Source of the DNA: Acrocarpospora corrugata
GTDB taxonomy: Bacteria > Actinomycetota > Actinomycetes > Streptosporangiales > Streptosporangiaceae
Assembly: GCF_009687845.1 (NCBI RefSeq)
Contig: NZ_BLAD01000045.1
Span: 62,001 to 126,000 of the forward strand
Reading direction: 5' to 3'
DNA length: 64,000 bases
Notes under the pieces: generated by a model
Seen by the model: the letters and a program-made list of their open reading frames with translations, nothing else
The model's database searches: none
What the model was told of the DNA's origin: nothing
Translations under genes and position numbers: made by a program
Shown: one piece after another, positions 10,730-19,354 of the stretch
How positions within the stretch are numbered: the first letter of the stretch is position 1
Layout of the letters: the number at the start of each line of letters is the position of its first letter

Positions 10730-10942
10730 GGTCGGGCATTCTCCTTCGTTTTGGGCGGAGGTCCTGCGCCTCACTTCCCCTCCCCATGCCCGGGGTGAGG
10801 GCCCCGGCCTCCGACCGGGGGTCTCCCGCGCGGTTCGTCCCAGACTTCGGGACGCCTACGCGAGTGTGACGCGCGTTACTGTTTCCGGCCCACATGCGTC
10901 GAGTCCGCCACGGGGGGCGGACTCATGAGGGCCGGGCGGCGA
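10730..10942 (-). other. rpmJ-rpsM intergenic region with hairpins
   Basis: This 213-bp gap has no convincing gene. It holds a 9-bp perfect hairpin just after rpmJ (10901-10924), further GC-rich inverted repeats around 10790-10825, and the rpsM ribosome-binding site at its left end. It may contain a second promoter or a leader for rpsM-rpsK-rpsD; no promoter could be assigned with confidence. Confidence 0.5.
10901..10924 (-). terminator. Hairpin after rpmJ (attenuator or terminator candidate)
   Basis: gagtccgcc (10901-10909) pairs perfectly with ggcggactc (10916-10924) around a 6-base loop, starting 18 bases after the rpmJ stop. No U tract follows on the minus strand, so its effect on readthrough to rpsM is uncertain. 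Confidence 0.4.
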
Positions 10943-11056
10943 CTAGCCCTGACGCTGCTTGTGGCGCAGGTTGTCGCAGATCACCATGACGCGACCGTGC
11001 CGGCGAATCACCTTGCACTTGTCGCAGATCTTCTTGACGCTCGGCTTGACCTTCAT
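10943..11056 (-). CDS. rpmJ: 50S ribosomal protein L36 (zinc-binding form)
   Basis: A 37-residue protein translated from the minus strand: it begins [20 protein letters not shown] and ends LRHKQRQG. The zinc ligands Cys11, Cys14, Cys27 and His32 are all present, so this is the C+ form, the type replaced by a cysteine-free paralogue under zinc starvation in many bacteria. It lies 40 bp downstream of infA, the conserved infA-rpmJ-rpsM order. Confidence 0.97.
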   Translation of the reverse strand: MKVKPSVKKICDKCKVIRRHGRVMVICDNLRHKQRQG

Positions 11057-11096
11057 AGTCCTATTCGTTCCTCAGACCGGACGCCCGGTGGGCGAC

Positions 11097-11318
11097 CTAC
11101 TTGTACCGGTAGACGATCCGCCCACGAGTCAGGTCGTAGGGGCTCAGTTCGACGACAACCCTGTCGTCAGGAAGGATTCGGATGTAGTGCATCCGCATCC
11201 TCCCGCTGATGTGGGCCAGGACCTTATGGCCGTTGTCGAGTTGCACCCTGAACATCGCGTTCGGGAGCGACTCAACCACAGTGCCCTCGATCTCGATGGC
11301 GCCGTCTTTCTTGGCCAT
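11097..11318 (-). CDS. infA: Translation initiation factor IF-1
   Basis: Binds the 30S A site during initiation. The 73-residue OB-fold product begins [20 protein letters not shown] and has the conserved [20 protein letters not shown] and [17 protein letters not shown] stretches. First gene of infA-rpmJ-rpsM-rpsK-rpsD, with a promoter-like sequence about 130-160 bp upstream. Confidence 0.98.
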   Translation of the reverse strand: MAKKDGAIEIEGTVVESLPNAMFRVQLDNGHKVLAHISGRMRMHYIRILPDDRVVVELSPYDLTRGRIVYRYK

Positions 11319-11448
11319 GTCCCTCGCGTTTCACTGATCGGTCGTCTGAGGTTCGGAACACTAATCAGCCGCGACCTATCCACGCTTCCAGAGAGCGGCA
11401 GCCAGCAAGGCCGCCTATGCGCAAAAGGTCATAGTGAACCGACAAAGG

Positions 11449-11478
11449 AGTGTACGACAACCCGCCGGGGAAAGCGAA
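11449..11478 (-). promoter_or_regulatory. Candidate infA promoter
   Basis: On the minus strand TTCGCT (11478-11473) and TACACT (11454-11449) are 18 bases apart, about 130 bases upstream of infA in a 249-bp gap that is less GC-rich than its surroundings. The -10 matches the actinobacterial TAnnnT consensus well; the -35 is weak. Confidence 0.4.
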
Positions 11479-11567
11479 ACGATCGCGCATTCCCTCGTGC
11501 TCAGCGGAGCCAGTACACATCCGTCTAACAGACTACCGTAGTTCGCGGGTACCCGTGCCCGCCGCGA

Positions 11568-12005
11568 TCAGGGGAAGCGCCTGGGCCACCGCATCCGCCG
11601 CCGGCGCGCGGCGACCGCCACCGCGGCGCCCAGCACGGCGATCGCGCCGAGCACCCAGGGCATCCGGCCGCCGCCCTCGCCGCCGCCCAGGCCGACGATG
11701 AACTCCCCTGTGAACGGGCCGCCCGCGCAGTAGACGTAGACCGTCTTCAGGCCCTTCGCGGAGTACGGGCTCAGCTGGGCGGTGCCGTACCAGATCGAGC
11801 CGGATCGGGTCAGCGCGGCGTAGGACGCGAACGCGGGTGAGGTGGCGGTCACGCTCGGGGCGCCGCTGGCGCAGCTGGAGGTGGTGATCCGGACGGTGCC
11901 GCCGGGCACGGCCGAGATCGGGGTGACGGTGACGTGCCGAGTGTCCGGAATGGCCGGGAGGACAAACGCGGCGGCCAGCACGACTGGCGCAAGATATCCG
12001 GACAT
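11568..12005 (-). CDS. Secreted, C-terminally membrane-anchored hypothetical protein
   Basis: A 145-residue protein of unknown function. It has an N-terminal signal peptide (hydrophobic residues 4-18), a ~80-residue extracellular beta-rich-looking domain with two cysteines, a Gly-rich spacer (GLGGGEGGGR), a C-terminal TM helix (PWVLGAIAVLGAAVAVAA) and an Arg-rich cytoplasmic stop-transfer tail (RRRRMRWPRR). The layout matches small actinobacterial surface proteins; no catalytic motif is seen. Its promoter would lie in the 12006-12119 gap, after the terminator of the neighbouring minus-strand gene. Confidence 0.6.
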   Translation of the reverse strand: MSGYLAPVVLAAAFVLPAIPDTRHVTVTPISAVPGGTVRITTSSCASGAPSVTATSPAFASYAALTRSGSIWYGTAQLSPYSAKGLKTVYVYCAGGPFTGEFIVGLGGGEGGGRMPWVLGAIAVLGAAVAVAARRRRMRWPRRFP

Positions 12006-12119
12006 GTCACTCCTTATGGCTCGATGGTGATCACCTACCCGGGGGCAAGCCGGGGGACGGCGCGAGCGCGGTAAAGAGTGACTCCGGACATGGAAAAAGC
12101 CCCGTCCGGGGACGGGAAA

Positions 12120-12153
12120 AGCGGGGCCCGTCCCGAGATTTACGGGCCCCGCT
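12120..12153 (-). terminator. Intrinsic terminator of the secreted aromatic-rich protein gene
   Basis: A perfect 12-bp stem (12120-12131 with 12142-12153) and 10-base loop is followed on the minus strand by TTTT. It lies 46 bases after the stop of the gene at 12200-12667. A second small palindrome (12101-12107 with 12110-12116) is adjacent. Confidence 0.75.
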
Positions 12154-12199
12154 CAGCTTTAGGGTTCAACCCCCCGTGTTACGACTTCGAACGGACGGC

Positions 12200-12667
12200 T
12201 CAGAAAGCGTCGCCCCAGCCCCCGCAGTCCTCGAAGCGGTTGTCGCCTTCGCAGACGCGGATGTCGAAGTCGTTGAACTTGCCGCTCTTGAACTTGGCGA
12301 AGTTGTTGAAGTGCAGGTGGCTCTTGCTCTTGCCGAAGTACTTCTCGTGGTAGCCGCTACCGTCCCGGTACCGGTACCACACGTAGGAGTACTCGTTGTC
12401 GCGGTCGCGGTCGAACAGGTCGCCGACGAACCAGTAGTAGCCATCCTTCTTGTACCAGTAGCCCTTGAAGTAGGAACGGTGCCCGAAGTCGTCGTCCTCG
12501 CTCGGGTGCCACTTGGAGTAGAAGTTGCCGAAGAAGTGCTTGGTGGGGGCCGACGCCGCGGCGGCGGCGGGGGCGGCGGCCGCGTTGGCGGCGGGGGCGG
12601 CCAGAACGCCTGCGGCCAGTGCGCCGGCGAGGGCGGCGCCGACCATGATGCGGCGAATGTTTCGCAC
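12200..12667 (-). CDS. Small secreted aromatic- and charge-rich protein
   Basis: A 155-residue secreted protein of unknown function. The GTG at 12667 is chosen as start because GGAGG lies 5 bases upstream. A signal peptide (about residues 1-35, ending PAANA) and an Ala/Pro spacer precede a compact mature part unusually rich in Tyr, Trp, Phe, Lys, Asp and His (HFFGNFYSKWHPSEDDD, GYWYKKDGYYWFVGDLFDRD), with two cysteines near the C-terminus (VCEGDNRFEDC). The composition suggests a small beta-structured surface protein. It has its own terminator and sits between DUF1707 and another secreted protein gene. Confidence 0.6.
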   Translation of the reverse strand: MRNIRRIMVGAALAGALAAGVLAAPAANAAAAPAAAAASAPTKHFFGNFYSKWHPSEDDDFGHRSYFKGYWYKKDGYYWFVGDLFDRDRDNEYSYVWYRYRDGSGYHEKYFGKSKSHLHFNNFAKFKSGKFNDFDIRVCEGDNRFEDCGGWGDAF

Positions 12668-12804
12668 GATGTCCTCCAGTGAGACCAACTCCGGGATGCT
12701 GCTCATCTCCGGACATCGCTTACGTTATGGAGCTTCAACCATTCGTTCTGTGGACGAATACGCATAAGCCCCCGAGGGTGCACAACGGCACATTCAGCGG
12801 CCTA

Positions 12805-13263
12805 CTAGTTGTCGCGCTTGTTTACCGCCGAGTTCCCGAAAAGCGTGCTGACCAGCAGGACCACGCCCCACGGGCCCATCACCCAGAGCGGCCACGGATA
12901 GACCTCGCCGTCCGAGGTGGTGCTGACGATCAGCCAGATCACCCAGTTGATGGAGCTGGCCATCGCCCAGATCGCCCAGTTTGCCCGCAGTTCGGCGCGC
13001 GCCTTGGCCGGGTCCTTGCGGGGGTCCTTGCGCGGCTGCGGCCGGGGTGTGGTGGCGGGCAGCGTGTGCAGGTCCGTGGCCGGCAGATCCGAGGTCACCA
13101 CGGCCAGCTCGCCGTACGTGCGGCTTTTGTAGACCTGCTCCAGGCGCTCGTTGAACTCGTCCACGTCGAGGCGGCCCTCGACCATGTGCTCACGCAGCGC
13201 GGCGGCCACTCGCTCCCGGTCGCCGTCGGAGGCCCGCATCTCCGGGCTTGCCGCCATAGCCAT
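12805..13263 (-). CDS. DUF1707 and two-helix membrane protein
   Basis: A 152-residue protein. Residues ~8-60 form a DUF1707 domain (MRASDGDRERVAAALREHMV, GRLDVDEFNERLEQVYKSRT), a short domain common in actinobacteria with unknown function. Residues 60-90 are a basic linker, followed by two hydrophobic segments (ANWAIWAMASSINWVIWLIV and YPWPLWVMGPWGVVLLVSTL) that resemble the 2TM domain often fused to DUF1707. Stands alone between map and two secreted-protein genes. Confidence 0.75.
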   Translation of the reverse strand: MAMAASPEMRASDGDRERVAAALREHMVEGRLDVDEFNERLEQVYKSRTYGELAVVTSDLPATDLHTLPATTPRPQPRKDPRKDPAKARAELRANWAIWAMASSINWVIWLIVSTTSDGEVYPWPLWVMGPWGVVLLVSTLFGNSAVNKRDN

Positions 13264-13317
13264 CTCCTCGCTCTGCGTATAAATCCCATTATGTACGCAT
13301 ACCGCGAGCCATGAACG

Positions 13318-14115
13318 TCAGCTGAACCGGGATTCGCCGCCATCCAGCGCGGTCAGCACCCACGGCCCCTTCTCGGTCACCGCGACGCTGTGCTCGAAGT
13401 GCGCCGACGGCTTCCCGTCGATGGTCACCACAGTCCAGTCGTCGGCCAGCACCCGGGTCTTGTCCGTGCCCAGGTTGAGCATCGGCTCGATCGCCAGGCA
13501 CATGCCGACCTCCAGCTTCGGGCCCCGTCCGGGCCGCCCGTGGTTGGCCACCCACGGGTCCATGTGCATCTCGGTGCCGATACCGTGGCCGCCGTACTCG
13601 TGCGGGATCCCGTAGCGGCCCTGAGAGCGCGCGTAACGCTCGATCTGGTGGCCGATGTCGGACAGATACCCTCCGGGGCGCAACGCGCCGATACCGCGCC
13701 ACATGGCCTCTTCGGTGACCCGGATCAGCTCGGTCAGCTTCGGGTCCACCTCGCCCACCGGCACCGTGATCGCCGCGTCCCCGTGCCAGCCGGCCAGGAT
13801 CGCGCCGCAGTCGAGCGAGATGATGTCGCCCTCGCGCAGCGCCCGCTCCCGGCTGGGGATGCCGTGCACCACCTCGGCGTTGACCGAGGCGCAGATGGTC
13901 GCGGGGAACCCCTGGTAGCCCTTGAAGGACGGCACGGCGCCCTCGTCCCTGATCGCCTTCTCCGCGATGACGTCCAGATCCAGCGGCGTGATGCCCGGCT
14001 TCACGGAACCGCGGAGCAGCTCCAGCGTGCGGCCCACGACCAGGCCCGCGGCCCGCATGCCGTCCAGCTGGGCGGGCGACTTGATCTGGATCCCGTGCCG
14101 GTTCTTCTTGAACAC
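13318..14115 (-). CDS. map: Type I methionine aminopeptidase
   Basis: Removes the initiator methionine from nascent proteins in the cytosol. All five metal ligands of the family are visible: the two aspartates in SLDCGAILAGWHGDAAITV, the histidine of HEYGGHGIGTEMH, Glu in AIEPMLN and Glu in FEHSVAVTEKG. The GTG at 14115 (GGGGGTG about 8 bases upstream) gives 265 residues; a longer start at 14157 is possible. Downstream of adk in the conserved secY-adk-map order. Confidence 0.95.
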   Translation of the reverse strand: MFKKNRHGIQIKSPAQLDGMRAAGLVVGRTLELLRGSVKPGITPLDLDVIAEKAIRDEGAVPSFKGYQGFPATICASVNAEVVHGIPSRERALREGDIISLDCGAILAGWHGDAAITVPVGEVDPKLTELIRVTEEAMWRGIGALRPGGYLSDIGHQIERYARSQGRYGIPHEYGGHGIGTEMHMDPWVANHGRPGRGPKLEVGMCLAIEPMLNLGTDKTRVLADDWTVVTIDGKPSAHFEHSVAVTEKGPWVLTALDGGESRFS

Positions 14116-14238
14116 CTGCAGCACCCCCTGGGGTGGTTTTCGTGATTGTTCCCGCAACGACCGAACGCCACCCCACGGAATGGAGTGGCGCTCTCGGTCA
14201 TCGGTGTCGCGAACCCAGTCCGGTTCTCGGTCCGCTTC

Positions 14239-14892
14239 TCAGTCCGCGAACCGGCGCAGCTCCGACATCGCCCGCTGGGTGACCTCCTCGACCGGACCGG
14301 TCGCGTCCACCCCGCGCAAAATGCCCTCATCGGCATAGAAAGACACTAAAGGAGCGGTCTGCTCCTGGTAGACCTCCAGGCGGTGCCTGATGGTCTCCTC
14401 GCGGTCGTCATCGCGCTGGAACAGCTCGCCGCCGCAGGCGTCGCAGATCCCGTCCACCTTCGGCGGATCGAAGTCCACATGCCAGACCTTGCCGCAGGAA
14501 CGGCAGGTACGGCGGCCGGCCAGGCGGCGGACCACCTCGTCGTCGTCGACCACCAACTCCAGCACCAGGTCCAGCCCGGTGCCGAAGTCGGCCAGCATCT
14601 TCTTGAGAACCTCGGCCTGGGCCACGTTCCGCGGGAAACCGTCGAGCAGGAAACCCTCCTGCGCGTCGTTCTCCGCGAGGCGATCGCGAACCATCGCGAT
14701 CGTCACCTCGTCGGGGACCAGGTCCCCGCGATCCATGTACCCCTTGGCGAGCTTGCCAAGTTCCGTGCCCCCCGAAACGTTGGCGCGGAAAATGTCACCT
14801 GTCGAGATTTTCGGGATCGACAGATGCGATGCGATGAACTGGGCCTGCGTCCCCTTGCCCGCTCCGGGGGGCCCGACCAGGACGACGCGCAC
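14239..14892 (-). CDS. adk: Adenylate kinase
   Basis: Balances ATP, ADP and AMP in the cytosol. The 217-residue product has the P-loop [10 protein letters not shown] (residues 7-16), the AMP-site stretch [16 protein letters not shown] and a long LID with four cysteines (Cys130, Cys133, Cys150, Cys153), a zinc-type LID as in Gram-positive enzymes. The GTG start overlaps the secY stop by one base (TAGTG), indicating translational coupling. Confidence 0.98.
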   Translation of the reverse strand: MRVVLVGPPGAGKGTQAQFIASHLSIPKISTGDIFRANVSGGTELGKLAKGYMDRGDLVPDEVTIAMVRDRLAENDAQEGFLLDGFPRNVAQAEVLKKMLADFGTGLDLVLELVVDDDEVVRRLAGRRTCRSCGKVWHVDFDPPKVDGICDACGGELFQRDDDREETIRHRLEVYQEQTAPLVSFYADEGILRGVDATGPVEEVTQRAMSELRRFAD

Positions 14893-16205
14893 TATCTCAG
14901 GAAGCCCTCGTAATTACGCTGCTGGAGCTGGCTCTCGATCTGCTTGACCGTGTCCAGGCCCACACCCACCATGATCAGAATGCTGGTTCCTCCGAACGGG
15001 AAGTTCTGGCTCGCCCCGGCCAGCGCCAGCGCGAAGATCGGGACCATGGAGATCACGCCCAGATACAACGAGCCTGGCGCGGTCAACCGGGTGAGCACGT
15101 AGTTCAGGTACTCAGCGGTCGGCCGGCCCGGACGGATGCCCGGAATGAACCCACCGTACTTCTTCATGTTGTCGGACACTTCAACGGGGTTGAAAGTGAT
15201 GGACACGTAGAAGTAGGTGAAGAAGACGATCAGGAGGAAGAACGTCGCCATGTAGATCGGGGTGTCCCCCGTGGCGAGGTTCTGCGCGATCCACTCCACC
15301 ACCACGTTCGGCGTGGTGCTGTTGGCGAACAGCGTCACCACCAGCTGCGGCAGGTAGAGCAGCGACGAGGCGAAGATGACCGGGATGATGCCGGCGTGGT
15401 TGACCTTCAGCGGGATGTAGGTCGAGGTGCCGCCGTACATCCGGCGACCGACCATCCGCTTGGCGTACTGCACCGGGATGCGGCGCTGCGCCTGCTCGAC
15501 GAAGACCACGGCCGCGACCATGAAGACACCGACGATCAGCACGATGGCAAAGGTGAACCAGCCGCGTGACCGGAAGATGTTCATCAACTCGGACGGGAAG
15601 ACCGCGATGATCTGGGTGAAGATGAGGATGGACATGCCGTTGCCGACGCCACGGTCGGTGATCAGCTCGCCCAGCCACATGATGACGGCGGTGCCCGCGG
15701 TCATGGTGATGACCATGGTGACAACGGTGAAGATGTCGTCGTTCAGCAGAACCGGCAGTTCGGCGCTGTTCTGGAACAGTTGCCCGGACCGGGCCAGCGC
15801 GACGAAAGCCGTCGACTGGAGCACCGCGAGCCCGATGGTGAGGTAACGCGTGTACTGCGTGATCTTCGCGGTACCCGCCTGCCCCTCCTTCTTGAGGGCT
15901 TCCAACCGGGGAATGACGACGGTCAGCAACTGCAGGATGATGCTCGCCGTGATGTACGGCATGATGCCGAGAGCGAACACGGAAAGTTTCAGCAGCGCGC
16001 CGCCACTGAACAGCTGCACCATCCCATAGATGTTGCCCAATTCACCCGCTTGCGCCTGTTCAAGGGCGGTACGGACGTTTTCAGCGTTGACACCGGGGGT
16101 CGGAAGTACCGAGCCGAGTCGGAACAACGCGATGATGCCCAAGGTGAAGAGCAACTTCTTGCGCAGGTCCGGAGTACGGAATGCCCGGGTGAGAGCGGTT
16201 AGCAC
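14892..16205 (-). CDS. secY: Preprotein translocase subunit SecY
   Basis: Channel-forming subunit of the Sec translocon in the cytoplasmic membrane. The 437-residue product has about ten TM segments, the plug/TM2 region after [19 protein letters not shown], and the C5 loop [20 protein letters not shown]. SecE is encoded at the other end of the cluster (45175). The gap upstream to rplO is 209 bp, AT-rich for this genome and contains an 18-bp tandem repeat, so secY-adk-map may have its own promoter. Confidence 0.98.
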   Translation of the reverse strand: MLTALTRAFRTPDLRKKLLFTLGIIALFRLGSVLPTPGVNAENVRTALEQAQAGELGNIYGMVQLFSGGALLKLSVFALGIMPYITASIILQLLTVVIPRLEALKKEGQAGTAKITQYTRYLTIGLAVLQSTAFVALARSGQLFQNSAELPVLLNDDIFTVVTMVITMTAGTAVIMWLGELITDRGVGNGMSILIFTQIIAVFPSELMNIFRSRGWFTFAIVLIVGVFMVAAVVFVEQAQRRIPVQYAKRMVGRRMYGGTSTYIPLKVNHAGIIPVIFASSLLYLPQLVVTLFANSTTPNVVVEWIAQNLATGDTPIYMATFFLLIVFFTYFYVSITFNPVEVSDNMKKYGGFIPGIRPGRPTAEYLNYVLTRLTAPGSLYLGVISMVPIFALALAGASQNFPFGGTSILIMVGVGLDTVKQIESQLQQRNYEGFLR

Positions 16206-16282
16206 GGTCCCTCCTGCGCGCCTAAGACGCGTTACGGTCAGCGATGGTCCGGGGGTCGTCCATCAGTCAGGTCTTCTAGTAC

Positions 16283-16318
16283 GTAGTACACATACTGCAC
16301 TTAATACACAAACTGCAC
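16283..16318 (-). repeat. Two adjacent 18-bp direct repeats upstream of secY
   Basis: 16283-16300 (gtagtacacatactgcac) and 16301-16318 (ttaatacacaaactgcac) match at 15 of 18 positions and abut exactly. They lie about 80-115 bp upstream of secY in an AT-rich island. The spacing and position suit a tandem operator or promoter element; function unknown. Confidence 0.75.
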
Positions 16319-16368
16319 ATGTGGGCAGCCAACGCAGCCCACTGTCAGGCGAACTCTAACGCACTACG

Positions 16369-16399
16369 GGCGCGGAGACTCATTCCGAGCCCCCGCGCC
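16369..16399 (-). terminator. Hairpin downstream of rplO
   Basis: ggcgcgg (16369-16375) pairs with ccgcgcc (16393-16399), with inner pairing gactc/gagcc-like bases. It sits 15 bases after the rplO stop. There is no U tract, so termination at the end of the spc operon is only probable. Confidence 0.4.
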
Positions 16400-16414
16400 T
16401 CGTGAAGCATCTGC

Positions 16415-16870
16415 CTACAGCTCCGAGACGGAGCCGCCGGCAGCGGCGATCTTCTCTTTGGCGCTGGCGGAGAAAGCGTGCGCCCGCACGTTCAACGCCA
16501 CCGAGATGTCTCCGGTTCCCAGCACCTTGACGAGCTGGTTCTTGCGAACCGCGCCCACCTCGACCAGCGTGTCCACGGTGACCTCGCCGCCGTCCGGGAA
16601 CAGCTCGCCGAGCCGGTCCAGGTTGACGACCTGGTAGGTCGTCTTGAACAGGGAGTTGGAGAAGCCCTTCAGCTTCGGCAGCCGCCGCTGGAGCGGAACC
16701 TGGCCACCTTCGAAGCCGAGCGGGACGTTCGTCCGGGACTTGGTGCCCTTGGTGCCGCGACCGGAGGTCTTGCCCTTGGAGCCCTCGCCACGGCCCTTGC
16801 GGACCTTGGCCTTGTGGGCGCCCGGGGCCGGACGCAGGTCGTGCGGCTTGAGCGGTGTGTTATCAGTCAT
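16415..16870 (-). CDS. rplO: 50S ribosomal protein L15
   Basis: Large-subunit protein interacting with 23S rRNA domain II. 151 residues with the Gly/Lys/Arg-rich N-terminal extension ([20 protein letters not shown]), then [19 protein letters not shown] and the C-terminal [17 protein letters not shown]. Two bases downstream of rpmD; last gene of the spc-operon ribosomal series, followed by a hairpin. Confidence 0.98.
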   Translation of the reverse strand: MTDNTPLKPHDLRPAPGAHKAKVRKGRGEGSKGKTSGRGTKGTKSRTNVPLGFEGGQVPLQRRLPKLKGFSNSLFKTTYQVVNLDRLGELFPDGGEVTVDTLVEVGAVRKNQLVKVLGTGDISVALNVRAHAFSASAKEKIAAAGGSVSEL

Positions 16871-16872
16871 GA

Positions 16873-17055
16873 CTAGTCGACCTCTTCAACCTCGACGAGG
16901 TGCGTCACCACGGCGACCATCCCGCGAATCTCGGGACGGTCCTCCTTGACGACCACATCGCCGATGCGCTTCAGGCCCAGCGAGCGCAGCGAGTCACGCT
17001 GGTTCTGCTTGCCACCGATCTTGGACCGGGTCTGGGTGATCTTCAGACGAGCCAT
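16873..17055 (-). CDS. rpmD: 50S ribosomal protein L30
   Basis: A 60-residue protein beginning [20 protein letters not shown] with the conserved [21 protein letters not shown]. Normal family length. It lies three bases after the rpsE stop and two before rplO, in the invariant rpsE-rpmD-rplO order. Confidence 0.98.
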   Translation of the reverse strand: MARLKITQTRSKIGGKQNQRDSLRSLGLKRIGDVVVKEDRPEIRGMVAVVTHLVEVEEVD

Positions 17056-17058
17056 CGG

Positions 17059-17691
17059 CTAGCTCACCGCCTTCGCCGCCGCGGCGGCCTCGGCGAGACC
17101 CTCGGCGCGCGCCCTGAGCATCGCCTTGGGGGCGACGTCCTCGATCGGCAGACCGCGGCGGGCCGCGATCTCCTCAGGCCGGGACAGGCCCTTCAGCGCC
17201 GCCACGGTAGCGTGCACGATGTTGATCGGGTTGTCCGAGCCGAGCGACTTGGACAGCACGTCGTGGATCCCGGCGCACTCCAGCACCGCGCGCACGGGGC
17301 CACCCGCGATCACACCGGTACCGGGCGAGGCCGGCCGCAGGAGGACGACGCCGGCGGCGTCCTCGCCCTGCACGGTGTGCGGGATGGTGCCCTGGATGCG
17401 CGGCACCTTGAAGAAGTGCTTCTTGGCCTCCTCGACGCCCTTGGCGATCGCCGCGGGCACCTCCTTGGCCTTGCCGTAGCCGACCCCGACGAGGCCGTTG
17501 CCGTCGCCGACGATGACCAGCGCGGTGAAGCTGAAGCGCCGGCCACCCTTGACGACCTTGGCCACTCGGTTGATCTTCACGACGCGCTCGATGTAAGAGA
17601 CGCCCTTGTCCTGGGCGCCGCCGCGGCGATCGTCACGACGTTCCCGCCGCTCGCCACCGCCGCCGGCACCGCGACGCGGAGCTCCAGCCAT
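17059..17691 (-). CDS. rpsE: 30S ribosomal protein S5
   Basis: Small-subunit protein at the mRNA entry channel, involved in fidelity. 210 residues. An Arg/Gly-rich N-terminal extension of ~30 residues ([20 protein letters not shown]) precedes the S5 domain ([35 protein letters not shown]) and the C-terminal domain ([38 protein letters not shown]). The extension shares a near-identical [10 protein letters not shown] motif with the S3 tail, and both proteins line the entry tunnel. Confidence 0.98.
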   Translation of the reverse strand: MAGAPRRGAGGGGERRERRDDRRGGAQDKGVSYIERVVKINRVAKVVKGGRRFSFTALVIVGDGNGLVGVGYGKAKEVPAAIAKGVEEAKKHFFKVPRIQGTIPHTVQGEDAAGVVLLRPASPGTGVIAGGPVRAVLECAGIHDVLSKSLGSDNPINIVHATVAALKGLSRPEEIAARRGLPIEDVAPKAMLRARAEGLAEAAAAAKAVS

Positions 17692-17734
17692 CAGTGGTTC
17701 CTCTTCTCATTGCTCATAAGACGGGTGGTCATCA

Positions 17735-18112
17735 TCAGAAGTCCAACCCGCCTTCACGGGCGCTATCAGCGAGCGCCGCCAGGCGACCCGCGTAGCGGTT
17801 GCCACCGCGGTCGAAGACCACGGCGGAGATCCCGGCGGCCTTGGCCCGCTGAGCGAGAAGCGCGCCGACCTGCTTGGCCTTCTCGGTCTTGTCGCCGTCG
17901 GCCGTACGCAGCGAGGAGTCCATGGTGGACGCGCTCACCAGCGTGTGACCGGCGGTGTCGTCCACGATCTGGACGAACATGTGCCGGGTCGACCGGTTGA
18001 CGACCAGACGCGGACGCTCGACGGTCCCGACGACCTTCTTGCGCACACGGCGGTGACGACGGGCTCGCGAGATGGCGCGAGCGGCGGTGTGCTTGCCGTA
18101 CTTCGCGGCCAT
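17735..18112 (-). CDS. rplR: 50S ribosomal protein L18
   Basis: 5S rRNA-binding protein, 125 residues. Features include the basic [35 protein letters not shown] and the C-terminal [20 protein letters not shown]. The ATG overlaps the rplF stop by one base (TAATG), so the two are translationally coupled. Confidence 0.98.
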   Translation of the reverse strand: MAAKYGKHTAARAISRARRHRRVRKKVVGTVERPRLVVNRSTRHMFVQIVDDTAGHTLVSASTMDSSLRTADGDKTEKAKQVGALLAQRAKAAGISAVVFDRGGNRYAGRLAALADSAREGGLDF

Positions 18113-18654
18113 TACTTACCAGCCTTTCCGACCTTGCGGCGGATAACTTCACCCTGGTAACGCACGCCCTTGCCCTTGTACGGGTCAGGCTTGCGCAGCT
18201 TGCGGATGTTCGCGGCGACCTCGCCGACTTTCTGCTTGTCGATGCCGTCCACGTGGAAAAGCGTGGGGCGCTCGACCCGGAAGGTGACACCCTCCGGCGC
18301 GTCGACGACGACGGGGTGGCTGAAGCCCAGTGCGAACTCCAGCTGCGTCGGGCCCTTGGCCTGAACGCGGTAACCCACGCCGACGATCTCCAGCGTCTTC
18401 GTGTATCCCGCCGTGACCCCGCTCACCATGTTGGCGATCAGAGTCCGAGACAGGCCGTGCAGCGCACGGACCTTGTTCTCGTCGTTGGGACGGGTGACGG
18501 CGATGGTGCCGTCCTCGGCGCGGGCGACCTCGATGGGCTCCGCGACCGTGTGTGAAAGCGTGCCCTTCGGGCCCTTGACCTGGACATCCCGGCCGTCGAT
18601 GGCGATCTCGACACCGCTCGGTACGGGGATGGGCAGTCGTCCAATTCGCGACAT
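18112..18654 (-). CDS. rplF: 50S ribosomal protein L6
   Basis: Large-subunit protein near the GTPase-associated centre. 180 residues with the start [17 protein letters not shown], two tandem L6 domains and the C-terminal signature [20 protein letters not shown]. Between rpsH and rplR in the standard order. Confidence 0.98.
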   Translation of the reverse strand: MSRIGRLPIPVPSGVEIAIDGRDVQVKGPKGTLSHTVAEPIEVARAEDGTIAVTRPNDENKVRALHGLSRTLIANMVSGVTAGYTKTLEIVGVGYRVQAKGPTQLEFALGFSHPVVVDAPEGVTFRVERPTLFHVDGIDKQKVGEVAANIRKLRKPDPYKGKGVRYQGEVIRRKVGKAGK

Positions 18655-18672
18655 GCTGTGGTTACTCCCCTC

Positions 18673-19071
18673 TTACCAAACGAAGGCGAGGACTTCCCCG
18701 CCCACTCCGCGCTTGCCGGCCTGCTTGTCCGTCATGAGCCCGCCCGAGGTCGAGATGATCGCGACGCCGAGCCCGCCCAGAACGCGAGGCAGGTTGTCCT
18801 TCTTTGCATAGACCCGCAGGCCGGGCTTGGATACCCGGCGGATGCCCGAGAGCGAGCGCTCCCTGGTCGGCCCGAACTTGAGCTCCACCACGAGGTTCTT
18901 TCCGACCTTGGCGTCTTCGACGGTCCAGGCCTGGATGTAACCCTCCTGCTGAAGGATCTCGGCGATGTGCGCCTTGATCTTCGAATACGGCATGCTCACG
19001 GAGTCGTGATACGCCGAGTTCGCGTTACGCAGACGCGTGAGCATGTCTGCGATCGGGTCGGTCATCGTCAT
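18673..19071 (-). CDS. rpsH: 30S ribosomal protein S8
   Basis: 16S rRNA-binding assembly protein and, in E. coli, the translational repressor of the spc operon. 132 residues beginning [17 protein letters not shown], with [20 protein letters not shown] and the C-terminal [17 protein letters not shown]. It is 95 bp downstream of rpsN. Confidence 0.98.
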   Translation of the reverse strand: MTMTDPIADMLTRLRNANSAYHDSVSMPYSKIKAHIAEILQQEGYIQAWTVEDAKVGKNLVVELKFGPTRERSLSGIRRVSKPGLRVYAKKDNLPRVLGGLGVAIISTSGGLMTDKQAGKRGVGGEVLAFVW

Positions 19072-19166
19072 GGCCGGCGGCCTTCCTCACCGCGGTTTCC
19101 CTACGGGACCTACGGTGCGGTCGTGGGCGTTCGAAAGGAACGCCCGGTGAATATGACTTCGGTGAT

Positions 19167-19352
19167 TTACCAGCTGGACTTGGTGATGCCGGGCAGCTCG
19201 CCCCGGTGCGCCATCTCGCGGAAGCAGACCCGGCACAGGCCGAACTTCCGGTAGACCGCACGCGGCCGTCCACAGCGCGTGCACCGAGTGTACGCACGGA
19301 CGTCGAACTTCTGCTTGCGCGCTGCCTTGACCTTCAGCGACGTCTTCGCCAT
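19167..19352 (-). CDS. rpsN: 30S ribosomal protein S14 type Z (zinc-binding)
   Basis: A 61-residue short-form S14. The four zinc ligands Cys24, Cys27, Cys40 and Cys43 (RCTRCGRP...GLCRVCFRE) are intact, and the C-terminus is the usual [13 protein letters not shown]. The ATG at 19352 is chosen by homology; the longer open frame upstream is a shadow of rplE. Two bases after the rplE stop. Confidence 0.98.
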   Translation of the reverse strand: MAKTSLKVKAARKQKFDVRAYTRCTRCGRPRAVYRKFGLCRVCFREMAHRGELPGITKSSW

Positions 19353-19354
19353 GA

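Noticed and set aside
11060-11096. Resemblance of cgttcctcag-ccggacgcc near rpmJ to the dispersed repeat
   Set aside because: Match is limited to about 20 bases with gaps, lacks the terminal inverted repeats, and overlaps the rpmJ ribosome-binding region.
12078-12353. A 91-codon plus-strand frame over the terminator and the secreted-protein gene
   Set aside because: It crosses a strong terminator hairpin and lies antisense to the better supported gene at 12200-12667.
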